From assembly GCA_963809245.1 (NCBI GenBank), contig CAWEIU010000007.1, positions 1 through 64,000 on the forward strand: a DNA stretch of 64,000 nucleotides. The letters run 5' to 3'. This DNA comes from Roseiarcus sp963809245 (GTDB lineage: Bacteria > Pseudomonadota > Alphaproteobacteria > Rhizobiales > Beijerinckiaceae). The notes below the pieces were generated by a model. That model was not told the origin of the DNA, searched no databases, and worked only from the letters and a program-made list of their open reading frames with translations. The translations under genes and the position numbers were made by a program. Positions 1 to 9,321 of the stretch are shown piece by piece. Every line of letters begins with the position of its first letter. Position 1 is the stretch's first letter.

Positions 1-1
1 C

Positions 2-358
2 GATGGAGGGTGCATCGTCAACATGGCGTCGGTGCTGAGCTTTCAGGGCGGCCCTGCCGTTCCGGCCTACGCGGCGAGCAAGGGCGGCATCGCGCAACTG
101 ACGAAGTCGCTCGCCGGAGCGTGGGCGAAGGAGCGTATACGCGTAAACGCGATCGCCCCCGGTTGGATCGCCACCGATCTCACGCGCGCGCTGGTAGCGG
201 ACGAGTCGCGTAGCGCCGCCATCCTGAGCCGCACGCCGATGGGCCGCTGGGGCCTCCCCGAAGACCTCGGCGAGGCTGTCGTGTTCCTCTGTTCGACCCG
301 GGCGGACTTCATGACCGGCGTCATTCTGCCGATTGATGGCGGGTATCTCGCCACATAA
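2..358 (+). CDS. SDR family oxidoreductase, C-terminal part (cut by window edge)
   Basis: The reading frame is open from the first bases of the window, so the gene begins upstream. The visible 118 residues carry the second half of a classical short-chain dehydrogenase/reductase: an IVNMAS strand, the catalytic YxxxK (YAASK), the following helix, the VNAIAPGWI segment and the C-terminal DGG motif. The N-terminal TGxxxGIG cofactor motif and the NNAG motif lie outside the window. SDRs of this type are cytosolic NAD(P)(H)-dependent alcohol/ketone oxidoreductases. The substrate cannot be told from this fragment, and no partner gene is visible downstream. The family call is firm; the function is unknown. 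Confidence 0.85.
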   Translation, partial: DGGCIVNMASVLSFQGGPAVPAYAASKGGIAQLTKSLAGAWAKERIRVNAIAPGWIATDLTRALVADESRSAAILSRTPMGRWGLPEDLGEAVVFLCSTRADFMTGVILPIDGGYLAT

Positions 359-769
359 CGCGGAACATCCGAAATCAGGGCGCTGGAGCTTGGGCGCGGC
401 CAGCGCGATAAGACGTGCCTGCACCGTCGCCTTCTCGCTTTCGTCAAGCAGCTCAAGCGCTTGGCGCGAGAAAGGCCAACGCGGGGCAAAGTGGTTTTGG
501 GTTGGACGAGGCGGCCGAGCTGGTCGAGAGCTCGGGCTGGTTTCGCTCCTTCAGAAACTTGATAGGAAGGACCGCCAAGCAAAAAGATGCTGAAAACACT
601 CGGCTCGGGATCGCGTTGAGACAATCGCGCGAGCACCCTTTCCAGGTATCGCGCCGATGCGTTCGTACTTCACTCATTTATAGACAATGTGCCGATGCCT
701 ATCTCGCGTTGATGACATCGTGCGGGCGCCATGTCATAGAGCCGCCGAAACGATCGTGAGGAATTTTTA
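359..769. other. intergenic stretch, no supported gene
   Basis: About 410 bases separate the SDR stop from the HU start. The open frames here (for example 415-759 on the plus strand) are low-complexity, lack a convincing ribosome binding site and show no recognisable domain. The stretch presumably holds the SDR terminator and the promoter of the HU gene, but I could not pick either confidently. Confidence 0.5.
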
Positions 770-1045
770 GTGAACACATCCGAAATCGTCGCAAGGCTGA
801 CCGAGGCCCAAGACGCGAACAAGACGCAAGCCAAAGCGATTGTCGACGCCTTTCTGAAGGAACTCGTCGCCTGCGCCGCAAGCGGCGCGGAGATTTCGCT
901 GCCTGGGTTCGGAAAGTTCAAGGTCAAGGAGACACCGGAACGCGAAGGCCGCAATCCGGCAAACGGCGAGAAGATCAAGATCTCGGCTTCGAAGAAGCTG
1001 ACCTTCTCGGCGGCCAAGGCTGTCAAGGACGTGCTGAACGGCTGA
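770..1045 (+). CDS. HU/IHF family DNA-binding protein
   Basis: A 91-residue protein of standard HU length. It has the N-terminal helical dimerisation part, the LPGFGKFKV turn near residues 45-53, the arm region containing GRNPANGEKI (about residues 61-70) that intercalates at DNA bends, and the C-terminal helix ending KAVKDVLNG. HU proteins bind DNA non-specifically as dimers and compact and bend the nucleoid. The start is a GTG at 770, about 9 bases after a GAGG Shine-Dalgarno core. It stands alone with non-coding DNA on both sides. The arm reads as HU rather than IHF, since IHF-specific residues are not evident. Confidence 0.93.
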   Translation: MNTSEIVARLTEAQDANKTQAKAIVDAFLKELVACAASGAEISLPGFGKFKVKETPEREGRNPANGEKIKISASKKLTFSAAKAVKDVLNG

Positions 1046-1287
1046 GTTCGTGTGGGACAGCGGCTACGCATCCAGCATGACCTCGACACACTCGTCTTGA
1101 TGGGGGCCGCTGCGTTCCGCGTGTCGATGCCGGAAGGCCCGGCTCAGGTGTCCGCGTCGCGGATCACGGTGAGTTCGTACTGCTCTGAGGCTGTAGAGAT
1201 TGATCGAGTGGCCGAGACTCGCGAACACCTTGTAGCCTATGAATTAACGGGATATCGAAGCATCCGCCCCCAACCTCGCGAGTTCCT

Positions 1288-1743
1288 GTGCCGACTTCGA
1301 CAACCGAACCCTCCAACGTAGTCGCCATGACGGCAGAGATCGTCTCGGCGTATGTCTCCAACAATTCGGTGCCGCCGGCGGAATTGCCGGCGCGCTTCAG
1401 TCGAGTCCATGAGGGGTTGGCGAAGATCGTAAGTGGCGTTGTGACTTCGGCGGAGCCGCCAGCGCCGACGCCCGCCGTGACCGTTCGACAGTCGATCAAG
1501 CCGGACTATCTCGTCTGCCTGGACGATGGAAAGAAATTCACGTCCCTGCGGCGGCACCTCGCGACGCTGGGCATGACGCCCGAGCAATATCGCGCGAAGT
1601 GGAACTTGCCGGCAGACTATCCGATGGTCGCCGCCAACTACGCGGCTCAGCGATCCGAGCTGGCGAAAAAGATCGGGCTGGGGCAAGCCAGGAAAGCCAC
1701 CGCCAAGCCGAAGCGCGGGCGAGCGGCCAAGGGCGCGGCGTAG
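1288..1743 (+). CDS. Ros/MucR family zinc-finger transcriptional regulator
   Basis: A 151-residue protein matching the Ros/MucR family, short alphaproteobacterial regulators with a prokaryotic Cys2His2-like zinc finger that control exopolysaccharide, motility and symbiosis or virulence genes. The N-terminal helix reads MTAEIVSAYVSNNSV. The finger region runs from about residue 70: DYLVCLDDGKKFTSLRRHLATLGMTPE. As in many MucR homologues the first zinc ligand region is reduced to a single Cys. A Lys/Arg/Ala-rich tail (KATAKPKRGRAAKGAA) could add DNA contacts. The GTG at 1288 gives the longest product; the ATG at 1327 is the alternative and is the point where family similarity begins. The target genes are unknown. 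Confidence 0.9.
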   Translation: MPTSTTEPSNVVAMTAEIVSAYVSNNSVPPAELPARFSRVHEGLAKIVSGVVTSAEPPAPTPAVTVRQSIKPDYLVCLDDGKKFTSLRRHLATLGMTPEQYRAKWNLPADYPMVAANYAAQRSELAKKIGLGQARKATAKPKRGRAAKGAA

Positions 1744-1996
1744 CCGACCCGGTTCGCGGGGCGCACCGTCATCAGAAAGACGGCGCTCGGCGTTGCCGCT
1801 CCCTAACCGGCACGCCGCCGAGAGAGGCACTGTCCCGCCCAAAGAAGGGTCAAAGCCGCCTTCGACGGCGGGCGGGCTTCCGCGGGCGGCGTGATGCTGT
1901 TTTATGCGGATTTCGATGGCGTAGCGGCGGCTGGGGAGGGCTGAATGCCTTTCGCGCAGCATTGCCGATTGGCGCGATCCTTTGGTGCAAGGCAGG

Positions 1997-3145
1997 ATGG
2001 GGGAGAGAATGCATGATGGTGCGACCGCGTCCGGCGGCACGATCGGAGGACGCCCAGTGGCGCAGGCGTCTGTGGGGCCGGACGCCACGCGTGCACAATG
2101 GATCGCACGCGGTGTATTCGCCACCGCACTTCTTTCGCTTTGCATTTGGCTTCTCCGGAGCTTCGTTCCCGCCCTGGCTTGGGCAGCGATCATCTCGATC
2201 GCGACGTGGCCGCTTTACCAAAGCGTGAAAGCGCGGTGCCCTGCGAACTTGCGGGTGGTTGCGCTGCCAGCCGCCTTCACGTTCGCAATCGGCCTTGTTT
2301 TCGTTGTTCCGCTCGTCCTTGTTGGCTTTTGGATGAGCCGTGAGGCGCAGTCTGCTTTCGCCTGGATCGATGAAGTCCGCCAGAATGGGTTGGCGGTTCC
2401 CGGCTGGGCGCCGCGATTGCCTGGGTTTGGCGCGCCACTCGCGCACTGGTGGCACGAGAATTTGGAGCGGCCAAAGGATGCCGCTGCGCTGGTGCGGGGG
2501 CTCAATCACCACGACCTCCTCGCGATCAGCGAGAGCTTTGGCGGCCATATTGGAAGCATGTTGCTTACGTTCACAGTGACGCTGCTGACATTGTTCTTCT
2601 TGTTTAAGGACGGCGAGTCTCTTTCTCGCTCATTGGACTTCCTGAGCGCACGTCTGTTCGGCCCACGCGGCAAGCCATTGGGTCTGCAGATCGTCGCATC
2701 CATCCACGGCACGGTTGATGGGCTGGTCTTCGTTGGCATCGGCGAAGGGTTCGTGCTTGCAATTGCCTACTACGTCGCCGGCGTCCCGCAGGCCGCATTG
2801 CTTGGCGTCGCGACGGCGATTGGCGCGATCATTCCATTCGGCGCCTTCGTCATGTTTTCCATTGCGTCGCTGTTGCTCATCTGCAAAGGCTCAATGATCG
2901 CCGCGACCGTCATTTTTCTTTTAGGTCTCGTCGTGCTGACGATTGCGGATCATTTGGTCCGACCAATTGTGATTGGCAATGCAACGAGATTGCCGTTCCT
3001 CTTGGTGCTGCTCGGCATTCTCGGCGGCGTCGAGACGTGCGGATTGCTGGGCCTCTTCCTCGGTCCGGCGATCATGACCGTACTAGTCGATCTTTGGCGC
3101 GAAGGAACGCAGACGAAGCGAACGGGTGGAACCCAGAGCGGGTGA
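1997..3145 (+). CDS. AI-2E family transporter (PF01594-type membrane permease)
   Basis: About 382 residues, highly hydrophobic, with the family layout: two N-terminal membrane helices (WIARGVFATALLSLCIWLL and the next), a soluble loop around residues 95-160 (FAWIDEVRQNGLAVPGW), then a block of five or six helices with the GxxxxIPFGAF and LGPAIMTVLVDLW motifs typical of the C-terminal half. The family is named for the E. coli TqsA quorum-signal exporter, but members also act as Na+/H+ antiporters, so no substrate is implied. Candidate starts are TTG 1982, ATG 1997 and ATG 2009; 1997 is a compromise. It is monocistronic, and the convergent neighbour is the receiver gene ending at 3312. Confidence 0.85.
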   Translation: MGERMHDGATASGGTIGGRPVAQASVGPDATRAQWIARGVFATALLSLCIWLLRSFVPALAWAAIISIATWPLYQSVKARCPANLRVVALPAAFTFAIGLVFVVPLVLVGFWMSREAQSAFAWIDEVRQNGLAVPGWAPRLPGFGAPLAHWWHENLERPKDAAALVRGLNHHDLLAISESFGGHIGSMLLTFTVTLLTLFFLFKDGESLSRSLDFLSARLFGPRGKPLGLQIVASIHGTVDGLVFVGIGEGFVLAIAYYVAGVPQAALLGVATAIGAIIPFGAFVMFSIASLLLICKGSMIAATVIFLLGLVVLTIADHLVRPIVIGNATRLPFLLVLLGILGGVETCGLLGLFLGPAIMTVLVDLWREGTQTKRTGGTQSG

Positions 3146-3311
3146 GCCGCCCATCCGCCAACGCACCAAAACCATCAACGCCTTACGCGGCCATATGGCG
3201 GAATTCGACGTCGTCGCTCCCAACGGACCCGTTCACGTCGAGCGTCTTGCCGAGGCTCTGCAAGACCCCGGCGGCGGCTTGCCTCCGTTCCCACCAACGC
3301 GGAAAATCGAA

Positions 3312-3686
3312 TTAGGCAGCTTTTTTCGCGAGATGCCGTTCGATTTTTCCCATCAGCCGCTGATAGTCCACCGGCTTGGTGTCGAAATCCGCGCAGCCGA
3401 TTTCGATGCTGCGTCTGCGATCGGTTTCGAGCGCGTGCGCCGTCAGCGCTATGATGGGGATCGACGCGGTGCGGCAGTCGGCCTTAATCAGTTGGGTGGC
3501 TTCCCAACCATCCATTGCGCCCAAAGCGATATCCATTAGGATGAGATCTGGAAGGTAGTTGAGCGCGTTGCGAACGCCGCCGGGACCATCGACCGCGCAA
3601 ACAACCTCATAGCCCGAACGCTGCAGCCGACGCTCGAGCATATCGCGATTTACTTCGTCGTCTTCAACAAGCAGGATTTTAGGCAT
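3312..3686 (-). CDS. single-domain response regulator (CheY-like receiver)
   Basis: A 124-residue stand-alone receiver domain: acidic pair LVEDDE near residue 8, phospho-acceptor Asp in LILMDIALG (about residue 52), conserved Thr in IIALTAHA (about 81), and Lys in DTKPVDY (about 105). No output domain follows, so it acts by protein contact, as a phosphate shuttle or through another effector. It starts 10 bases downstream of the stop of the membrane histidine kinase gene on the same strand, so the two form an operon and this is the likely cognate receiver. ALTAHAL...KP is typical of receivers paired with hybrid-type or His-Asp relay kinases. Confidence 0.9.
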   Translation of the reverse strand: MPKILLVEDDEVNRDMLERRLQRSGYEVVCAVDGPGGVRNALNYLPDLILMDIALGAMDGWEATQLIKADCRTASIPIIALTAHALETDRRRSIEIGCADFDTKPVDYQRLMGKIERHLAKKAA

Positions 3687-3696
3687 TTTCTGTCCG

Positions 3697-5106
3697 TTAG
3701 GCGGCTTGTGGCAAGGCGGCTACGGGAGAGGCGGGGATATTCGGCAGGCGAATCGTGAAGAAGCTCCCCACCCCAAGTTCGCTTTCGACAAGCAACTCGC
3801 CTTTGAGCAAATCGCAAAGGCGCTTGCTGAGGGGCAGACCGAGCCCGGCCGAGCCGAATTTGCTTGTCGTCGCGTCGTCACGCTCGGTGAAAGTCTCGAA
3901 GAGGCCGGCAAGGCTTTCGGGCGCAATTCCGCAGCCCGTGTCGCGTACCGATATCGACAGTTGCGAGTCAGGCGCCCCTTGGAGGGGTTCGGCGTCCACT
4001 AGGATCTCGATTGTGCCGGTTTTCGTGTACTGAACGGCATTGTCGATCACCTCGTTGAGAATGCGTTCGAGTTTCGCGACGTCGGTGCGGACCTCGACGA
4101 CCGCGCCGGACAACCGCCAGGAAATTGCAACGTCGGGGTTTATCTCGGCGCCGCTCCAACGAGTTGAAAGGTCGCCAACGAACCTTTCGAAATCTATCGC
4201 TTCGACGAAAACGTCCATTCTGCCAGCCTCGATCTTCGACAAATCGAGAATGGCGTTTACGAGATGCAACAGATGCCGCCCCGCATGATTGATGCGAGTA
4301 AGATCCGAATGAGCCACGGCTTGCACGGTCGCATCAGTCTCTTCCAGGAGAATCTGGCTGTACCCGATGACAGCGTTCAGCGGCGTGCGAAGCTCGTGGC
4401 TCATGCGCGCCAGGAACGCGGCCTTCGCAACGCCCGCTCGTTCGGCCAGCAGCGCCGCCGCGCGCAGTTCAGCGCTAGTCGCGAGATGCTTATTGACCTC
4501 AGCTTCGACTTCGGTCTGCGAGGCCAGTATCTTCGCGTAGAACAGCGACATCATTACCACGTAGGTCGACGCGCTAATGATCGAGATGATTCCGATCCCC
4601 TGCAATTTCGGCAGCGCGATAATCTGCGGGAAAGTCTCGCCGATAAGGTAAAACGTCGTAAATCCGCCAAGGCTCAAGCCGATCTGCAGAAGGATGATGA
4701 CGCAGGTTCGCGAACTCGCGCCGAGGTAGAAGAAGGCGAGCAGCGGAACGGTCACGAGCCACGGCAGGAACGGGGACGACGCTCCGCCAAAAAAATAGCA
4801 ACCCCAAAGGATAGCGAACAGAAGGTTCTGGATCGACAGATGCGATAGCAGAACGTAACGGCCGGTATGTCTCAAAGCGAATGGAAACACCCAGAAGCAG
4901 GTGATCGACGCCGCGAGCACGAACAGTGGCGTTCCAGATTTCGGCTCAAGCCAAAACAGACAGGCCGGAATGACGTTGCCGAGGATAGGACCGAACATGT
5001 GGCTGAAAAGAAACATACGCGCGCGAGTACGCATCTCGCGATCAGCAAGCAGGGTCGGCGGGATAAATCTGTCAATAAAGCGATCGGCGTTAGCAACGAA
5101 AGACAT
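3697..5106 (-). CDS. membrane sensor histidine kinase
   Basis: A 469-residue kinase. Residues ~30-195 form a bundle of about six membrane helices with a conserved GGASSPFLPWL loop near residues 107-117. A coiled coil (~195-230) leads to the H-box MSHELRTPLNAVIGYS with phospho-His at 237. The ATPase part has the N-box NEVIDNAVQYTKTG, G1 DTGCGIAPESL and G2 GSAGLGLPLSKRL. There is no periplasmic PAS or Cache domain, so the membrane bundle is probably the sensor. It is followed by a lone receiver gene 10 bases away. It is paralogous along its whole length to the kinase encoded divergently from 5359, with the same membrane motif and H-box. The signal is unknown. Confidence 0.92.
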   Translation of the reverse strand: MSFVANADRFIDRFIPPTLLADREMRTRARMFLFSHMFGPILGNVIPACLFWLEPKSGTPLFVLAASITCFWVFPFALRHTGRYVLLSHLSIQNLLFAILWGCYFFGGASSPFLPWLVTVPLLAFFYLGASSRTCVIILLQIGLSLGGFTTFYLIGETFPQIIALPKLQGIGIISIISASTYVVMMSLFYAKILASQTEVEAEVNKHLATSAELRAAALLAERAGVAKAAFLARMSHELRTPLNAVIGYSQILLEETDATVQAVAHSDLTRINHAGRHLLHLVNAILDLSKIEAGRMDVFVEAIDFERFVGDLSTRWSGAEINPDVAISWRLSGAVVEVRTDVAKLERILNEVIDNAVQYTKTGTIEILVDAEPLQGAPDSQLSISVRDTGCGIAPESLAGLFETFTERDDATTSKFGSAGLGLPLSKRLCDLLKGELLVESELGVGSFFTIRLPNIPASPVAALPQAA

Positions 5107-5358
5107 CGTTCATCCCGCTATTGCGCGCCTCTTGCATAACGACTGGAACTTACTTCTAAGCTAAGCGAATTGGTGAATGAACCATTTTCCTCCTCCATCT
5201 GTGACCGGCTTACGCTTCGTAACATATCAATAACCACGCCACTCGATGAAAAGGCGAGATCGTCATGGCAAGATCGGACGACAGCAATACAAAAGTGAAA
5301 ATTAACTCCTCTACAGCAACGTGCGTCATCGAAGTTCGTGGTCATCAGGCGACAGACA

Positions 5359-6755
5359 ATGCTTCAGACCGCACTGCGGGTGATCGACTGGTTCATTCCA
5401 GAGCGCGCCAAGCGCAGCAAATCTGACCTTGGCCGCGCGCGAACTTTCGTCTTCACTCATCTGGTCGGACCAGTGAGCGGCGCGGCAATTGTTCCATTCC
5501 TACTGTTGGCCGATCCGGATCCCGGCGTGCTCGTCGTGGTAATTGCTGCGGGGATCTCGCTCTTTCTGTTGCTGCCTTTCGTTTTGCGCGCGACTGGGGA
5601 TCTGCGATTGGTCTCAGTCATTTCCGTCGAGACGCTAATCGCCGTCACCCTGTTCGGCGCCTATTTTTATGGTGGCGTAAGTTCGCCCTTTTTGCCGTGG
5701 CTGCTCATCGCCCTCGTCAATGGGTTATTCTATCTTAGCGATCGCCCGGTTCACGTTCTTGCACTATTCTCGTTGAATCTCGTCGCCTTTTTAGCGATCT
5801 GGTACGCGTTTGGAGCGCTGCCTGAGCGCGTGCCAATGGAGCGCATGTCCCTCGTCGGACTCGCTTCAGTCGCAAGCGCGACCCTCTATATGGCTTGGGT
5901 CGCGATCTATTATGGTTTGTTGCTGACGTCCGAGTCCGCGCTGCAGCGAGAGTTTCTCCGTCATCGCAACACCGCCGAGCGCCTGCGACAGGCGAAAGAC
6001 AAGGCTGAGAAAGCCAATCGGGACAAGTCGATCTTTCTCGCCAAAATGAGCCACGAATTGCGCACGCCGCTGAACGCCGTCATCGGTTACAGCGAATTCT
6101 GTTGGAAGAGTGCGATCCCTCGATGGATGCGCGGCGTCATCGAGAGCTCGGACGCATCAATGCGGCGGGGAAGCATCTCCTATCTCTCGTTGCCGATGTG
6201 CTTGACATGTCGAAAATTGAGAATGACGCGCTTCGGCTCAACGTGGATCAATTCGATGTGCGGCGTTTGATCGATGACGTCGTCGCAACCTCGCAGCCGC
6301 TCATCGAGTGCCACGCCAACGAATTCGTCGTCTGCGTCAATCCAAATATTGGGTCGATGCGCTCTGATGAAACCAAACTGCGGCAGGCCGTCCTCAACCT
6401 GGTCAGCAATGCGGCGAAGTTTACGCGGCGCGGCCTCGTCACGCTCTCTGCGCGCCGCTACCAAGCGGCAAACTGCCACTGGATAGAAATTGAGGTTCGC
6501 GACACCGGCATCGGGATCGCCGAGGGCGATATGAAAGCGCTTTTCCAGGACTATCGACAATTGCCCGCCGCCACAAATCGGGGTTGGGAGGGAACAGGGC
6601 TTGGTCTGGCGTTGAGCCAACGCCTCTGCGCGCTGATGGGCGGAGGCATATCGGTCGACAGCGAACTCGGCCATGGGGCTTGTTTCACGATCCGCGTTCC
6701 CGCGGACGCTACAGTTCCGAACGCCGAAGCTTTCTCCGCAAACACGGGATCCTAA
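5359..6755 (+). CDS. membrane sensor histidine kinase, paralogue of the 3697-5106 gene (frameshifted)
   Basis: The first frame (from ATG 5359; GTG 5338 is the alternative) encodes a six-helix membrane sensor with GGVSSPFLPWL, a coiled coil and the H-box MSHELRTPLNAVIGYSE. It then runs out of frame. The second frame resumes exactly with LLEECDPSMDARRHRELGRINAAGKHLL and continues through DVLDMSKIE, N-box LNLVSNAAKFTRRG, G1 DTGIGIAEGD and G2 GTGLGLALSQRL. One missing base at about 6094-6098 (GAATTC where GAAATTC restores the frame) explains the break. It lies divergent from its paralogue across a ~250-base shared promoter region and 49 bases upstream of a REC-GGDEF-EAL gene, its likely partner. 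Sequencing indel or recent inactivation cannot be distinguished here. Confidence 0.85.
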
Positions 6756-6804
6756 GGACCACGTCGTCGACGAGTTGGCAGAAGCTTGAGAAAGTAAAAC
6801 GACA

Positions 6805-8653
6805 ATGAGCATCGCAACGCTAGTCAAGAAGGAACTGGGCGCGGCAGGTTCGTTCGCCGAGGTCGAGCCGGCGCCACGTCTACTGATCGTTGACGATGTT
6901 GCCGACAACAGGGCAATTCTTTCGCGGCAATTCGGCCGCCGCGGCTACGAAATCGTTGAGGCTGAAGATGGCGTGCGAGCATTGCAATTGATAGCAGAGC
7001 AGACCTTCGACGCTGTTCTACTCGACGTGATGATGCCGGGCATTTACGGCACGGAAGTCCTACGACAAATCAGAATGCAGCAGTCCGCCTCGATGCTGCC
7101 AGTCATCATGGTGACCGCGAAGAGCCAACCCGAGGACATCGTTGAATCCTTGAAGCTAGGCGCCAACGACTACGTGACAAAGCCGGTCGAATTTTCGATC
7201 GCTCTCGCGCGCGTGGCGAGCCAAGTGGCTCGACGACGATCCGAACTCGCGACCCAGCGCGCGGCCTCCGATCGAGACGATCAACTGAAGAAGGCGAAAG
7301 CAGAAGTTCACGAAGAAATCACCCGTCGCACCGCGACGGAGGGCCGAGTCGCTTATCTCGCTCATCACGACATGCTGACAGGCCTCGCCAACAGGTTCAG
7401 TTTCGATCATGAGCTTCAAGAGGCTGCCCGTCGCGCGCAGGAAGAGACCCTTTGTTACTCAGTGCTGTTCATGGACCTTGACGGGTTCAAGAACGTCAAT
7501 GACGCGCTCGGCCATTCGATCGGCGACGCCCTGCTGAGAGAAGTGGCCAGCCGCGTTCGCGACGCTTTGAGCGCCGATGATTTTGTGGCGCGATTCGGCG
7601 GCGATGAGTTTGCAATCCTCCATTTTTCTGGCGACATCGAGAATAGCGCGACGGCGCTTGCCAAGCGGCTTATCGAGGTCGTGAGCGCATGCCAGATAGT
7701 CGACGGCCATCAGATCTTTATTGGCGCGAGTATCGGCATCGCTATCGCGCAAGATGAAGTCGACCCAACCGCGCTGGTGAAGCGGGCGGATCTTGCGATG
7801 TACCGGGCAAAGGCCGGCGGCCGAGGCCAGTTCCGATTGTTTCAGCCGGAAATGGACGCGGCCGCCCAGATGCGCCGTTCACTTGAGCTGGATCTGCGTG
7901 GAGCCATCACGCGCGGCGAATTCGAAATATTCTACCAGCCTATCGTCAACCTCGAGCATAAGAGCCTTTCCGGGTTCGAGGCGTTGTTGAGATGGAGGCA
8001 TTCCGAGCGCGGCTTCCTCTCACCCGACACCTTTATTCCTCTGGCGGAAGAAACTGGATTGATTGTCCCGATCGGCGAGTGGGTAATTCGGCAGGCTTGC
8101 GCGGACGCCGTACGTTGGCCGTCAGCCCTCCGGGTCGCAGTCAATATTTCTGCGGTGCAATTTCGAAATCGAAATCTGATTAACGTGATCGTGAGCGCAC
8201 TTGCCGCGAGCGCCTTGCCAGCGTCGCGCCTTGAGTTGGAGATCACGGAATCAGTGCTGCTTGGCAATAATTCGCAGACCTTGGAAATGCTGCAACAGCT
8301 TCGCGAAGTTGGCGTCGCCATTTCTCTCGACGACTTCGGCGCGGGCTATTCAGGCCTCGGATATCTAAGATCGATTCAGTTCGACAAAGTGAAAATCGAC
8401 AAGTCGTTTATCAATGAGATGGCGTCAAGAGGCGAGAGTTCTCGCGATCATCCAAGCTGCTGTTGGGTTGGCTACGAGCCTCGGGATTTCTACGACCGCC
8501 GAAGGCCTGGAGACCGAACAGCAATTGCGTGAAGTCATCGTCGAGGGATGCATTGAAGGGCAAGGCTACTTTTTCGGCAAGCCGTCGCCAGCCAGGCGCG
8601 TGCCGGAAATGATAGAGCGCATCCGTCAACTTAAGCTTCGGCTCGAAAGCTGA
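6805..8653 (+). CDS. REC-GGDEF-EAL cyclic-di-GMP response regulator (frameshift near the C-terminus)
   Basis: Domain order: receiver (residues ~25-145, phospho-Asp 74 in LLDVMMPG, Lys in TKPVEF), coiled linker (~150-180), GGDEF diguanylate cyclase domain with intact GGDEF at 265-269, then an EAL phosphodiesterase domain with EALLRW at ~392, NISAVQF, ELEITES, DDFGAGYSGLGYL and KIDKSF. The allosteric RxxD I-site before GGDEF is absent. The frame breaks at about 8425-8434, after FINEMASR; the missing end (EARVLAIIQAAVGLATSLGISTTAEGLET... to 8653) is intact in another frame, implying one extra or two missing bases. Both catalytic signatures are intact, so it could make or break c-di-GMP. Partner of the upstream kinase. 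Confidence 0.88.
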
Positions 8654-8835
8654 GAGGTTGCAAGTTCGCAGTTGAGGCCAGGCGAGGAGCTCGACCGCCG
8701 CCAAATGGAGCGGGCATTGGTCGACGCGGCTGCGTCACACAAGCTGAGGGCCGACTTACCCACCGTCGACGAGAGCCGCGCGCGAAAGCAACCATAGCTG
8801 CTTAAGACCTGTTAGTCATTTCTTTGAGCGACCCC

Positions 8836-8871
8836 TTAAGCAACTGCATTATTTCCGTTAAGCCATTGCAT
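8836..8871. promoter_or_regulatory. pair of 14-bp direct repeats, candidate regulator-binding sites
   Basis: TTAAGCAACTGCAT (8836-8849) and TTAAGCCATTGCAT (8858-8871) match at 12 of 14 positions and start 22 bases apart, two helical turns, as expected for an activator dimer or two monomers bound on one face. They lie in a 374-base gap (8654-9027) that otherwise holds no gene, between the c-di-GMP gene and the small ORF/alpha-oxoamine synthase locus. An AT-rich stretch with possible -10 elements follows at ~8920-8940. Confidence 0.4.
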
Positions 8872-9027
8872 GAGGCTGGCTCTGATAAAGGCCCAGCGGC
8901 ACTCTTTATCGTATCGTTAGTTCTATTATAAGAGATCTCCCAACGAGAAACCCTTCACCATTTCATTTAGTGCTGCAGTAACGTGCTGTACTCAAAGTTG
9001 GCCCTGCACACGTGAGCGGGCTAGCCC

Positions 9028-9252
9028 ATGTCCATTGTCGGCACAGCAAACGAACTTATCGACGGGTTTATTCAAGACTGTTTGATTTCGCCCTCCGCAC
9101 AGGCGCGCGCACCGCTGCCTGGCCGCGTTGTCCGCGATGTCATCTCCGGCGCCTGGGTGCGCTTGAGAGCGATAAGCGCCGCCACGCTGATGTCCATTGA
9201 ACTGACGTCGAGTCCAGTCAGCGAATTGGCCGAACCAATGAATAGCGAGTGA
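9028..9252 (+). CDS. small hypothetical protein upstream of the oxoamine synthase
   Basis: A 74-residue open frame from ATG 9028. No domain is recognised and the Shine-Dalgarno is weak. Helical, fairly hydrophobic segments (ELIDGFIQDCLI, ISGAWVRLRAISAATLMSIEL) could be real coding or chance. It is not an acyl carrier protein: no DSL phosphopantetheine motif is present. It is kept only because it sits 69 bases before the oxoamine synthase on the same strand, downstream of the 8836-8871 repeats, and would be the first gene of that unit. Confidence 0.3.
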   Translation: MSIVGTANELIDGFIQDCLISPSAQARAPLPGRVVRDVISGAWVRLRAISAATLMSIELTSSPVSELAEPMNSE

Positions 9253-9321
9253 CCGCTCGCGGCCACACCTCAGAGCGCCGCTTCCGAAAATAGCAAGAAG
9301 CGAATACGGAAGGAGAGTGAA

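Noticed and set aside
415..759. 114-codon ORF before the HU gene
   Set aside because: No start signal or similarity; overlapping frames in several phases are open.
1997..3145. Autoinducer-2 uptake system
   Set aside because: Only the family name refers to AI-2; no lsr genes are present and members transport various solutes.
5148..5180. EcfG-type GGAAC-N16-CGTT promoter before the second kinase
   Set aside because: The -10 reads CGAATT rather than CGTT, so it does not meet the consensus.
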